This document shows positions 7,226 through 14,805 of a stretch of 37,867 nucleotides of DNA, piece by piece. Source of the DNA: CAZRKC01 sp964600665 (GTDB lineage Bacteria > Bacillota > SLNR01); NCBI GenBank assembly GCA_964600665.1, contig CAZRKC010000021.1, forward strand, positions 1-37,867. The letters are read 5' to 3'. A program made the position numbers and the translations under genes. The notes under the pieces are model-generated. The model was given only the letters and a program-made list of their open reading frames with translations, ran no database searches and was not told where the DNA came from. Every line of letters starts with the position of its first letter. Within the stretch, counting starts at the first letter, position 1.

Positions 7226-8095
7226 CTACTCAAGACGCTCTCGATACATATTCAGTGCTTTATGGACAAGGATAATCATGGCTTTTTTGTCCAGGTGTAA
7301 CTCTTCGATATCCTTCCAATCCACGCCTTTCCACACATGCTCCGCCACTTGGCGTGTTGTCCCGATGAAATAACCTTTCAGCCACGGTGTGACTTCATTG
7401 AATAGCATTTGTGGCTTATGGGCTTTTGTGTAGACGGTCATCTCGTTTTCTACTATTGCATATACTTGCGCTCCCTGATCATTAGGTATCTCTTTGAAGT
7501 GGATTTCTCTGGAACTTAGAAGTATCTGCAATGGAACCGACAACTCCTTGACAATAATTACTGTCCTCATTCGTTTTAACCATTTCAATCCGGGTCTTTT
7601 TGTGTAATCCTCAATGAAATCTTTGAACAGATATCGATGCTGCAACAGCATGTCCATCGTAAATTGATCTGTCTCTATCATCAGCAGTGTTTCCCTTTTA
7701 ACCTCGATGTCCCTAGTATATACAGCCATTAAGGCCCCCAGGGTATTCTCAATATTACCGGCATATTCAAATCCATCAGCTCTTAACTTCGTGTAAAAGT
7801 GATCTTCAAATGCATTTCGATTCTCGAACATCGTTCTGTATTTGTGAGCACCATAGAGATTCCCTTCGTTCCACGCAAATGTTACCACATCGTATGGATA
7901 CCGAATCGCTAACCACTGTAATCCTCCATACACAGTTAAGATTATCACTATTAAGAGCACAACAACCCCAAGTAAAGAATCAACCTTACGGTACTCCGCA
8001 AAGAAAAGAGTAATGAAGAGTAAAACACCTGATATCATTAATACACCTAACAAAGCAACCGAATAACGGTAGACGTTGTTTCGAGTAATCTTCAT
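7226..8095 (-). CDS. Two-TM immunity-like protein, paralogue B
   Basis: The product is 289 residues from the ATG at 8095, chosen because GGGGG lies 7 bases upstream; the frame is open to 8170. Two membrane segments (residues about 10-35 and 45-65) precede IRYPYD and a soluble domain with TLLMIETDQFTMDMLLQH, SVPLQILLS and HVWKGVDWKDIE, shared with paralogue A and more weakly with paralogue C. It is preceded at 8171-8383 by a small two-segment membrane protein, giving the most intact form of a cassette repeated in decayed form upstream of paralogues A and C. It lies just 5' of an Rhs core scar. No known family is recognised. It is probably an immunity-type membrane protein. Confidence 0.7.
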   Translation of the reverse strand: MKITRNNVYRYSVALLGVLMISGVLLFITLFFAEYRKVDSLLGVVVLLIVIILTVYGGLQWLAIRYPYDVVTFAWNEGNLYGAHKYRTMFENRNAFEDHFYTKLRADGFEYAGNIENTLGALMAVYTRDIEVKRETLLMIETDQFTMDMLLQHRYLFKDFIEDYTKRPGLKWLKRMRTVIIVKELSVPLQILLSSREIHFKEIPNDQGAQVYAIVENEMTVYTKAHKPQMLFNEVTPWLKGYFIGTTRQVAEHVWKGVDWKDIEELHLDKKAMIILVHKALNMYRERLE

Positions 8096-8170
8096 AAGCA
8101 TACCCCCGAGTTTTCGCTCATTTGTGGATGTTAATTGTTTATCGCCGTTTTCAGTGTTCTCGTCACACAC

Positions 8171-8383
8171 TTAATAAAGATACTTATGCTCTATATACCG
8201 CGAAATGAAATATTCGGCAATAGCAACCAATGTCAGCAAAATGATAATTATTGATACTCGATCCTCTGGACCATGATCAAGGGTGTACTTCGATAAACCC
8301 ACAAGTACAATGAACAAAATGACAAATAGTAGCTTGCCTAAACGAAGGAGTTGGACAATATGTCTTTTTCTAGATTGTTTCAT
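8171..8383 (-). CDS. Small two-TM protein of the A/B/C cassette
   Basis: The product is about 70 residues. I prefer ATG 8383 with GGTGGG nine bases upstream; GTG 8392 is also possible. It has a basic N-terminus (KQSRKRH), two membrane helices (LLFVILFIVLVGLS; IIIILLTLVAIAEYFI), a short HGPEDR turn and a basic end. It ends 75 bases before paralogue B in the same direction, so the two are probably co-transcribed and may form a complex. Decayed relatives occupy the same place before paralogues A and C. The function is unknown. Confidence 0.6.
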   Translation of the reverse strand: MKQSRKRHIVQLLRLGKLLFVILFIVLVGLSKYTLDHGPEDRVSIIIILLTLVAIAEYFISRYIEHKYLY

Positions 8384-8433
8384 TCTTGTCACCCACCCAT
8401 TCCGACGTGCTAGTGCATCACATGGACCTTTGA

Positions 8434-8618
8434 GCTTTTTTCAAACAAAATGTCCAAATTGTTAAATATTGCCTGAGTGTGAAATTTCGACTAGCACCTG
8501 ATTTTACCTGCCTGAAAATTCAAAATATTACTCGACAGAGTATGACACATGATTTCTCCTAAGATCATGATTCACCATCACACCTTACAAAGAAAAACCG
8601 GCGAATCCTGCGCCGTTG
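8434..8618. repeat. Direct repeat R2 with terminator
   Basis: Partner of R1 (938-1121), with substitutions scattered along ~185 bp. The minus strand contains a hairpin (CGGCGC AGGAT TCGCCGG) followed by TTTTTCTTT. Confidence 0.75.
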
Positions 8619-8632
8619 CTGTATTTCTTTTG

Positions 8633-8663
8633 TGGAGATAAGCGGAAGCGAACCGCTGACTTT
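8633..8663 (-). other. tRNA/tmRNA 3'-end-like remnant
   Basis: The minus strand gives a perfect T arm (AGCGG TTCGCTT CCGCT) followed by TATCTCCA, resembling the 3' end of a tmRNA or tRNA, and then the terminator of repeat R2. The rest of the RNA is missing. It is probably an attachment-site fragment. Bases 8664-8848 show no gene. Confidence 0.45.
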
Positions 8664-8848
8664 TTAAATGCCATTCTGATAGTATAGGCTTTATACAGTA
8701 TTGTATAGACCCAAGAGTGATTATTCTATAAAGGGTTTTGTCGATCGTATGATTACTGCAACCCACTCTTTTCTACTCCATGCGGCGCAGTCTGTTAGCA
8801 AAATGGTTCGCAACTCATAATAAATAACGGTTAGTGTTATTGAGAAAC

Positions 8849-8966
8849 GTGGCAAAGATTTGGCAACGAATCAACAAAAGAGCCTTGCGGTCATTTCCGC
8901 AAAGCCTTGATATTACTGGAGCCGATGATGGGATTCGAACCCGCAACCTGCTGATTAAGATTCAGC
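8849..8966. repeat. Partial tRNA-Thr 3' end, terminator and integrase tail (att-like, copy 1)
   Basis: About 110 bp matches 11668-11777 with few differences. It contains, in plus-strand order, codons for the end of a tyrosine integrase (VAKIWQRIN), the tRNA-Thr terminator hairpin (on minus) and the 3' half of tRNA-Thr (8917-8966), decaying in the anticodon arm. No 5' half exists, so no tRNA is made. This is the typical far-end product of integration into a tRNA 3' end. A lone tandem GGCAAC motif recurs at 9065-9083. The rest of 8967-9207 shows nothing. Confidence 0.75.
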
Positions 8967-9207
8967 TTAAACCAATCTTACATATGATTCGCTATCATAA
9001 TATCTTTGTAAATCAATGGTTTGAACATTTTAACTAATCGTGAAATCACTGCTATCAAAGAAAAATGGCAACGATTTGGCAACGATTCATTTCCATCATT
9101 AACACTGTTGTTGACCCATTTATTGGGTAAGATTGTCAATACAATTTTTCAACAAGCGTATATAGGCGGCCCCGTCTTTTGCGACTAGGTCAATAGTGTA
9201 TAGACGA

Positions 9208-10209
9208 TCATCTTTTGAAGGGTAGCCCTTCAAGTGAAATTTCAAATCGGCAGTAAGTATCCCCTCTGAGTGCTGAGTTAAGCAATTTAACGGTTAATGG
9301 CTGTTCAAATATAACTTCAAACGGATATTTTGCAAATCCACCACTACAATAACACCAGTTCTCTGAAATTGGGCCATTGGCAGTGGGTTTTAGAATTGAT
9401 TCTCTGACAAACGGACAATGACACGCGTAATAGGCTTGCATGTGCGGATCCTTGGTTTTAAGAAAATTATCTGGATCATATGGGATTTTAGTGGCATAAA
9501 GTTTATCGCCTACTCGGACCGCAGACATGATTTCTTGATTGCTTTTAGCATAATCCACCACTGCCTGAGTAATGGTTTGTTCATACCATATGGTGTTGGT
9601 ATCGCAGTGATGTTGCAGTTCAGTAATTTTTCTTACTTGCAGATCTGCTAAATAGTCATCTAAACTTTGGGCAGCTTCATACAGTGCCTTCTCTTCCAAG
9701 AATGCCTCTTTGGGGATACCATGGTGGTTGCCTGCCATGACGCTGACTAGGCGATTTTTTGGTAGTAACGTTTCTAGTGTATCTATAAAATCTTGGGTTT
9801 TACAAGGAAACTCATCTGGAGTAAGGCCGAATTCGGGTAGGGAAACTGAATTTTTTAATTCTTGGGTCAATTCTTGGCCCTCTTGCTCTGTCAATTGAGA
9901 AAGGATGCTTTCAATGACCCCGATGCTTCCCAAATATTTGAGCATCTGAATAAATGGTCCATTGTATTGCATCAACCTTAAGTAGCGGGCTACTCCCAAG
10001 AAAGCCTCTTTAGAAAAGTCAGGAGACTTGCGCCAAATTTGGATATGTTCGTTTAAGTGTTCGGGGGTTAACTCTGATAGTCTTGACAAATCCCCGTTGT
10101 TGGGATCAACCCGTAAACTAAGCTTCTCAAGCTGAACCATTACTAAGGGTAGGCTTGTGCTATCCAGCTGACGCTCCTGATAATGCTGCTGAAGTTTTTC
10201 CAATGACAT
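9208..10209 (-). CDS. DUF6144-like cysteine-rich protein
   Basis: The product is 333 residues. The ATG at 10209 follows a perfect AAGGAGG. The N-terminal half is helical and without clear motifs. The C-terminal part has the signature YACHCPFVRESI, then WCYCSGGFAKYPFEVIFEQP and LLNSALRGDTYCRFEI. This recalls the DUF6144 / L-2-amino-thiazoline-4-carboxylate-hydrolase-like group, where Cys and the fold around GD..C are conserved. No enzyme activity is established for this subgroup as far as I know. It stands alone inside the tRNA-Thr-flanked segment and is probably cargo of an integrated element. A CACTTAAGTG palindrome lies 26 bases upstream of the start. Confidence 0.7.
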   Translation of the reverse strand: MSLEKLQQHYQERQLDSTSLPLVMVQLEKLSLRVDPNNGDLSRLSELTPEHLNEHIQIWRKSPDFSKEAFLGVARYLRLMQYNGPFIQMLKYLGSIGVIESILSQLTEQEGQELTQELKNSVSLPEFGLTPDEFPCKTQDFIDTLETLLPKNRLVSVMAGNHHGIPKEAFLEEKALYEAAQSLDDYLADLQVRKITELQHHCDTNTIWYEQTITQAVVDYAKSNQEIMSAVRVGDKLYATKIPYDPDNFLKTKDPHMQAYYACHCPFVRESILKPTANGPISENWCYCSGGFAKYPFEVIFEQPLTVKLLNSALRGDTYCRFEISLEGLPFKR

Positions 10210-10234
10210 GTTGACCTCCTTGTGTTATCTCTCA

Positions 10235-10244
10235 CACTTAAGTG
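10235..10244. promoter_or_regulatory. Palindrome upstream of the DUF6144-like gene
   Basis: The perfect 10-bp palindrome CACTTAAGTG lies inside a looser dyad (CTCTCACAC ... GGTGCGAG) in the leader of the gene starting at 10209. It could be an operator. No clear sigma-A promoter was found nearby. Confidence 0.35.
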
Positions 10245-10287
10245 AGTTTAGGTGCGAGATCTATTAACAACGTTTGTCGCTTGAAGC

Positions 10288-11032
10288 TTAAGTTAGGATA
10301 TTTTTAAGCCAATTAAGGGTGTCTTCTTCTTTTTCCTTTGATTAAGTGCTTGCAGCCAAGAGACTCGATTGTTTCGATGACTTTTTCATCGAAGTAACCA
10401 CTGTCCATTCGAAAAAAGATTTCTATGTCGTCTGTTTTTAGGTTGGCTACGACTTCTTTAATCAGTTCAGCAGCACCATTTGCAGTATAAGTATTGCCAT
10501 TCTAACAAATCCAGTGACGTATGCTTTTAATTCGTCGCAAAATGCAAACTGGATATTGTAGCACTTGTTGCCTAGCCTTTTAGGATTGCATCCTTCTGTA
10601 GCCCCTTCTTGATGGCCTTCTACGTTTATAACACTGCTATCAATATCAATCGTGATGGATGTCAGTTTGCTTTTCAAAAGTAGTTTTTTAAACACTTTGA
10701 AGTTGATTTCTCTAAACATTTGCGTTGTCTTAAAGTTGAATTTCCCCAAGAATCTTGAGACTATTCAGGTTTTTTTATGGAGATATCGAATTCATGTACG
10801 AGAGGGTCATTTTTTAAGAGCTTCAAACGTTCGAGCTTATCGATTCCGATAAAATGGCCACAGAGCATGGTCTTAATGTGATCCATTAAATTTTGTTCAC
10901 AGAGTCACTTTCAAAGACGAGATCACTTTCAATCACCTCAAAAATGGCATTGTCTTTTGCATTCTATAGCAGAAGGAAAAGGCCTGCAATTGATGTTAGA
11001 TTCTTAGCATTAAAATCAATTTTATTAATCAT
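10288..11032 (-). pseudogene. IS1380-family transposase remnant
   Basis: Start ATG 11032 follows GAAGGAG and reads INKIDFNAKNLTSIAGL. After shifts come VIESDLVFESDSVN, DHIKTMLCGHFIGIDKLERL and ISIKKPE-stop, then FNFKTTQMFREINFKVFKKL and SITIDIDSSVINVEGHQEGA. After another one-base shift come GNTYTANGAAELIKEVV and FRMDSGYFDEKVIETIESLG. These are IS1380 DDE-transposase signatures (DIDS and DSGYFD hold the first two acidic residues). At least three frameshifts or stops and a missing C-terminal third show it is dead. The end reads EEDTLNWLKNILT, as if joined by an internal deletion. Terminal inverted repeats were not identified. Confidence 0.8.
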
Positions 11033-11520
11033 AGACCATCTCCTTCGCAACGTTTCTATTGCAATATTCTTACCCAATGAGCAAGGTAAAAACATATAAA
11101 TAGGATCTTTCTGCTGTAATTTCCTTTCACCCAATGGGTGAAAGACCGGTTTTGGCCTAATCATTATAAATGCTTGCTTAAAGGACTACGGGGATATCTT
11201 GCACGTAGAATCTAGGTATATATACTCCTGCATGCATATTTTTATATTTTTCTACAATTTATGGCAGAAAAATACCCCTACGTAGAGGGGGTTAGTGTCA
11301 AGTATTGTTCGTCCATGATTCCCGTGCGATATTAGTCGATACCTCAATGAGGGGTAGCAGAGAGATGGTTACTTCGGACAATCCCCTTGATACTCACTTA
11401 AGATTACACTATAAGAATAAAAGTGTTCCAAAGAATCGCGATGGAAAACATTTGCCCGCACACAGACACAAATAGAGGAATTGAAATGTTGCTCCCAATC
11501 CCTCAAACCCTTGTCAAATA
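11033..11520. other. Gene-free stretch of the integration scar zone
   Basis: No convincing gene. It contains a perfect 21-bp palindrome at 11124-11144 (arms CTTTCACCCA / TGGGTGAAAG) and a shorter dyad near 11275-11290 (CCCCTACGTAGAGGGG). Either could be an IS end, a terminator stem or a binding site. Confidence 0.5.
11124..11144. repeat. Perfect inverted repeat (10-bp arms, 1-bp centre)
   Basis: The arms are CTTTCACCCA and TGGGTGAAAG around one A. It lies about 90 bases upstream of the dead IS1380 transposase start and has no poly-T tail, so an operator or element end is likelier than a terminator. Confidence 0.5.
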
Positions 11521-11553
11521 TGGAGCCGATGATGGGATCCGAACCCGCAACCA
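11521..11553 (-). other. Partial tRNA-Thr 3' end (att-like, copy 2)
   Basis: Bases 11521-11553 repeat the last ~33 bases of tRNA-Thr (acceptor strand and T arm) with single changes, then diverge. The integrase-tail and terminator flank seen at the other copies is absent, so this is a second, independent scar. No gene is seen between it and the terminator at 11700. Confidence 0.65.
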
Positions 11554-11699
11554 GATCACGGTCTAGCTAAAGGGGTATTTTTCGTATTATCCATTACACA
11601 CATATCTAGATATATCAAGGGTTTGTGCAATACTATCACATCATAAAACATCAGATGTTTAGGAAAAATGGCAACGGTTTGGCAACGGTTTAACAAAAA

Positions 11700-11727
11700 A
11701 GCCCTGCGGCCATTTCCGCAAAGCCTT
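11700..11727 (-). terminator. Terminator of tRNA-Thr
   Basis: On the minus strand AGGCTTTGCGG pairs with CCGCAGGGCT around AAATGG and is followed by TTTTTTGTT. A copy with small base changes lies at 8883-8909 beside the partial tRNA. Confidence 0.7.
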
Positions 11728-11735
11728 GATATTAC

Positions 11736-11811
11736 TGGAGCCGACGATGGGACTCGAACCCGCAACCTGCTGATTACAAGTCAGCTGCTCTGCCAATTGA
11801 GCTACGTCGGC
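11736..11811 (-). tRNA. tRNA-Thr (TGT)
   Basis: The cloverleaf is complete: acceptor GCCGACG/CGTCGGC, D arm GCTC...GAGC, anticodon arm GCTGA CTTGTAA TCAGC with anticodon TGT, T arm GCGGG TTCGAGT CCCAT and encoded CCA. Its 3' end is the target of repeated integration, since partial copies lie at 8917 and 11521, both downstream of the gene. Confidence 0.95.
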
Positions 11812-11876
11812 AAAATAAACACCTTTTGATATTATATATCCCATCTTATTCAGAGTCAACCCTTAAACCCCGGATT

Positions 11877-12563
11877 TCAGCTCTGATTGAGTTGGTTGTT
11901 CCGATCTTCATTTTCTTCTTTCCGGTTGTCCAGATACCGCTCCAGCTTCCGCTTCACCCGTTGCAGGGCATTATCGATGGACTTCACATGTCGGCTCAGA
12001 TCACAGGCGATTTCCTGATAGGACTTACCATCCAGATAAGCCATCAACACCCGCCACTCCAACTCACTTAAGATTTCACCCATCTTTTCTTCAATATCGC
12101 CGAATTCTTCCCGGCTGATGATCAGTTCTTCCGGATCTGAAATTTTGGAACCTGACAGGATGTCAAGCAACGTCCGATCCGAGTCTTCATCATAGATCGG
12201 TTTATTCAACGATACATACGAATTCAACGGAATATGCTTCTGCCGGGTTGCGGTTTTGATGGCAGTAATAATCTGCCGGGTAATGCACAATTCCGCAAAT
12301 GCCCTAAATGACGACAATTTATCACTTCTAAAATCCCTTATCGCCTTATATAACCCGATCATCCCTTCCTGGATGATGTCTTCACGGTCCGCGCCAATCA
12401 AAAAATAAGAACGCGCTTTCGCCCGAACAAAATTCTTGTATTTATTGATCAGATATTCAAGAGCAGCGTTATTCCCCTCTTTGGCTTTTTCGATGATCTC
12501 CTCATCGATCATTTCTCCGTAACACTCGCCAAAGTCACCCTGCATGCTGTAATTGACAGTCAC
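11877..12563 (-). CDS. sigH: RNA polymerase sporulation sigma factor SigH
   Basis: The product is 228 residues from a GTG start. Region 2 is clear (EYLINKYKNFVRAKARSYFL, GADREDIIQEGMIGLYKAI, FAELCITRQIITAIKTATRQ), as are PLNSYVSLNKPIYDEDSDRT and region 4 (WRVLMAYLDGKSYQEIACDL, RHVKSIDNALQRVKRKLERY). All match Bacillus SigH closely. SigH binds core RNA polymerase and directs transition-phase and early sporulation genes. The gene lies downstream of rlmB in the usual Firmicute order but has its own good promoter (12659-12687) overlaid by a palindrome. Short Asn/Glu-rich tail. Confidence 0.96.
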   Translation of the reverse strand: MTVNYSMQGDFGECYGEMIDEEIIEKAKEGNNAALEYLINKYKNFVRAKARSYFLIGADREDIIQEGMIGLYKAIRDFRSDKLSSFRAFAELCITRQIITAIKTATRQKHIPLNSYVSLNKPIYDEDSDRTLLDILSGSKISDPEELIISREEFGDIEEKMGEILSELEWRVLMAYLDGKSYQEIACDLSRHVKSIDNALQRVKRKLERYLDNRKEENEDRNNQLNQS

Positions 12564-12658
12564 TCATATCGCCCCCGTTTTAAGAATAGACCTGCCTTCG
12601 GTGAGGGAAACTTTGGGACATGAAGCGTTTTTACTGCAAGTCAACATAATACACTGTC

Positions 12659-12687
12659 ATTATACCCTACGGGATATATCCCGTCAA
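12659..12687 (-). promoter_or_regulatory. sigH promoter with overlapping palindrome
   Basis: The -35 TTGACG (12687-12682) and -10 TATAAT (12664-12659) are 17 bases apart. A perfect 16-bp palindrome, ACGGGATATATCCCGT (12669-12684), covers the spacer and half the -35 box. A bound dimeric repressor would block the promoter. Confidence 0.75.
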
Positions 12688-12703
12688 GACCGGCGATATC
12701 GGT

Positions 12704-13495
12704 TCAAATCCTTGTCGTATCTGCTTTTCCCATTCTCTGGCGGACTGCTTCGTAGAGGATGATCGCCGCAGCAGCCGATGCATTCAAAGACTGGATCTTA
12801 CCTCGCATCGGAATCGACACTAAAAAATCGCATTTATCCCGAACCAACCGGCTCATTCCCTGTCCTTCACCGCCAATGACGATGGCCAATGGCCCGGTCA
12901 ACCGATCCTTTCCACCATACAGAGCATCCCCGGATATATCGGCACCTGCCACCCATACACCCTTTTCCTTCAATTCATCCATCGTCTGGGCGATGTTAGT
13001 GACCCTGGCGACGGGCATATACTCAATCGCACCGGCCGAAGCTTTCGCCACGGTCTCGGTCAATCCGACTGCACGATGCTTACCGATAATCACGCCGTGT
13101 GCGCCAGCTGTTTCTGCACTCCTCAGCACAGACCCCAGATTATGGGGGTCTTCCAAACCGTCCAGGATTACGATCAGCGGATCTTCATTTTTAGCTTTTG
13201 CCGCTTCCAACATGGTTTCCCATTCCACATACTCTTTAGCTGCCACATAAGCGATCACACCCTGAGGTGCGCTCGTCTCGGCCAGGGTTTCGATGCGCTT
13301 GGGATCGACTTCCTGAACCAGGATGTTTCTGGCATGAGCCAGTCGCAGAATCTCACGCACAGATCCCTGTGTTCCCTTGGCCAGCAGAATGCGATGCACC
13401 GGTCGTCCTGCCCGCAAAGCCTCTAAAATCGGGTTCCGCCCTTCCAGTTTGCTGCTTAATATCTCCTCCGGCACCGTACCCTCATGCTTTTCCAT
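12704..13495 (-). CDS. rlmB: 23S rRNA (guanosine-2'-O)-methyltransferase RlmB
   Basis: The product is 263 residues. SpoU/TrmH-family enzymes use SAM to methylate a 2'-OH, and RlmB acts on G2251 of 23S rRNA. The N-terminal substrate-binding domain (EGRNPILEALRAGRPVHRIL) is followed by the SPOUT domain with motif 1 (DGLEDPHNLGSVLRSAE), motif 2 (IVIGGEGQGMSRLV) and motif 3 (IPMRGKIQSLNASAAAAIIL), all intact. The start overlaps the end of thyX by 14 bases, so the two are translationally linked. The sigH promoter lies just beyond its stop. Confidence 0.95.
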   Translation of the reverse strand: MEKHEGTVPEEILSSKLEGRNPILEALRAGRPVHRILLAKGTQGSVREILRLAHARNILVQEVDPKRIETLAETSAPQGVIAYVAAKEYVEWETMLEAAKAKNEDPLIVILDGLEDPHNLGSVLRSAETAGAHGVIIGKHRAVGLTETVAKASAGAIEYMPVARVTNIAQTMDELKEKGVWVAGADISGDALYGGKDRLTGPLAIVIGGEGQGMSRLVRDKCDFLVSIPMRGKIQSLNASAAAAIILYEAVRQRMGKADTTRI

Positions 13496-14219
13496 AGGCT
13501 GCTCGCACCTCCACCATCTTGCCGCAAGACATGTTCCCTTCCTGGCAAGGTTCCGTCAGACAAGCAGGTCCGGCATTTTTGAATAGCACCGGCGCCGCCG
13601 CCTTCGCTAATCGCAGCATCTCATCTGCCAATGCCCGGATTTCCCACTGTGCACGGCGGCAGCAACGGACTCGAAAGAAGTGCATCAGCTCCCGGGCATT
13701 CATGGTCACCATCATTTTCGTCTCCGATGCATTGGGCAACACAAACCGGGCATCTTCATTGGCCGATTCCCCCGAGCCGCCCAGCAGCATCTGCCACTGA
13801 TCGTACCAGACCTGCATCTGCTCCATCTGCTTTTCGAATATTTCCGTATATTCAACCCCCAGTGCTTCAATGCGCGGCGGGATGATGTAGCCAAAAACCG
13901 GGTCTTTCTCGCTACTCTGTTTACCCACATAGCGTTGGGATTGAACACTGAAACTGGCGATCCGATGACGGGTAATCTGGGCCAGCAAGCTGCGAGATAC
14001 CCCTTCAATGCCAAAGGTAAAACTGGCATGCTCAATGGGGGAATAGTGCCCCATATCCACCAGCTTCTCAATAAACCCGGACTGGTCCCTTTTTTGGATA
14101 CCGGTCATCAGCGTATCGATATCCGCACCGGAATAACAGAGTTTTGCCCCCATGGCAATGATCTCTTCACTGTCAGGTGTATAGCGGAGTAGTTCTACAT
14201 GCAATGTTTTTCGTCCCAT
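13482..14219 (-). CDS. thyX: FAD-dependent thymidylate synthase ThyX
   Basis: The product is 245 residues with a good GGAGG before ATG 14219. ThyX makes dTMP from dUMP with methylene-tetrahydrofolate, FAD and NADPH. The ThyX signature RHRIASFSVQSQR is intact, with HYSPIEHASFTF upstream (folate/FAD contacts) and NARELMHFFRVRCCRRAQWE downstream (dUMP-binding side). The C-terminus is slightly extended with several Cys. It lies in mrnC-thyX-rlmB, 19 bases from mrnC and overlapping rlmB. Having ThyX does not exclude a ThyA elsewhere. Confidence 0.96.
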   Translation of the reverse strand: MGRKTLHVELLRYTPDSEEIIAMGAKLCYSGADIDTLMTGIQKRDQSGFIEKLVDMGHYSPIEHASFTFGIEGVSRSLLAQITRHRIASFSVQSQRYVGKQSSEKDPVFGYIIPPRIEALGVEYTEIFEKQMEQMQVWYDQWQMLLGGSGESANEDARFVLPNASETKMMVTMNARELMHFFRVRCCRRAQWEIRALADEMLRLAKAAAPVLFKNAGPACLTEPCQEGNMSCGKMVEVRAAYGKA

Positions 14220-14238
14220 GCCTATCCTCCTTCGCGGG

Positions 14239-14730
14239 TTATTCGCCAGCTACCGGTTCTGCCTCCATCTTGGTCAGAGCGGTTTCCAGCAGCTCCATCA
14301 TCCGGGCTTCCTGTCGAGTCAGATACAAATAACCCAGCAGTGTTTCAAATGCCGTGCTGTTTCGGTAAACCATCACCGAACTCCCCCGGGTGGACGAGCC
14401 GGATTTATTATTTCGGCCTCGCCGGACCATGTCTTTTTCCGATTCCGTCAAAAATGGTTCCATGTACGCCAACACCTGGACCTGGGCATCTGCCTTCACC
14501 CGGGTCACCGTAGCCTGGTGCAGCGCGTTGACTTTCTGATACTGGCGCCTGAGCACCCGCATCCGGATATATAATTCGTAGACCGCATCACCAATATAGG
14601 CCAGCACTGCCGGGGAGATGGCATGGAGCGGAACGCCCCGCCATTCATCCACCGCCTGCAGCAGCCCCGTATCGGCCAGTGGGTCGTTGGTTTGTGCATC
14701 CATACTTGGCAAATCTGCACCCTCTTTCAT
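14239..14730 (-). CDS. mrnC: Mini-ribonuclease III (23S rRNA maturation)
   Basis: The product is 163 residues. It is an RNase III catalytic domain without dsRNA-binding domain, which trims 23S rRNA precursor ends in Firmicutes. The conserved helix is AVLAYIGDAVYELYIRMRVL, with the acidic Asp of GDAVYE. Further marks are KADAQVQVLAYMEPFLTESE, RRGRNNKSGSSTRGSSVMVY and FETLLGYLYLTRQEARM. The start is ATG 14730; a GAGGG-like site lies upstream and another in-frame Met lies ten codons in. It is the first gene after the cysS terminator and leads into thyX. Confidence 0.92.
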   Translation of the reverse strand: MKEGADLPSMDAQTNDPLADTGLLQAVDEWRGVPLHAISPAVLAYIGDAVYELYIRMRVLRRQYQKVNALHQATVTRVKADAQVQVLAYMEPFLTESEKDMVRRGRNNKSGSSTRGSSVMVYRNSTAFETLLGYLYLTRQEARMMELLETALTKMEAEPVAGE

Positions 14731-14776
14731 TTGCTTCTTTCCCTCATTATATGTTCTGCACGCCTTAAAAACAACT

Positions 14777-14799
14777 AGGGAGCGGATATTCCGCTCCCT
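14777..14799 (-). terminator. Terminator after cysS
   Basis: The hairpin AGGGAGCGGA-ATA-TCCGCTCCCT is followed on the minus strand by AGTTGTTTTT, seven bases after the cysS stop. Confidence 0.85.
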
Positions 14800-14805
14800 G
14801 GGGAC

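Noticed and set aside
7041..7373. Plus-strand ORF across the Rhs scar
   Set aside because: It is antisense to the Rhs core codons and to paralogue B; the similarity to another plus ORF (RRPVIGRQFV) only reflects the repeated Rhs DNA.
8834..9037. Plus-strand ORF reading NVAKIWQRIN ... GADDGIRTRN
   Set aside because: The first part is only the tail of a lost integrase and the rest is translated antisense of a partial tRNA-Thr; no complete gene is present.
8849..11777. CRISPR array (repeated tRNA-linked units)
   Set aside because: The repeats are few, long, unevenly spaced and explained by tRNA 3' ends and terminators; no regular spacers or cas genes.
11659..11859. Minus ORF containing DVAQLAEQLTCNQQVAGSS
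   Set aside because: This is the well-known false translation of a tRNA gene (here tRNA-Thr), not a protein.
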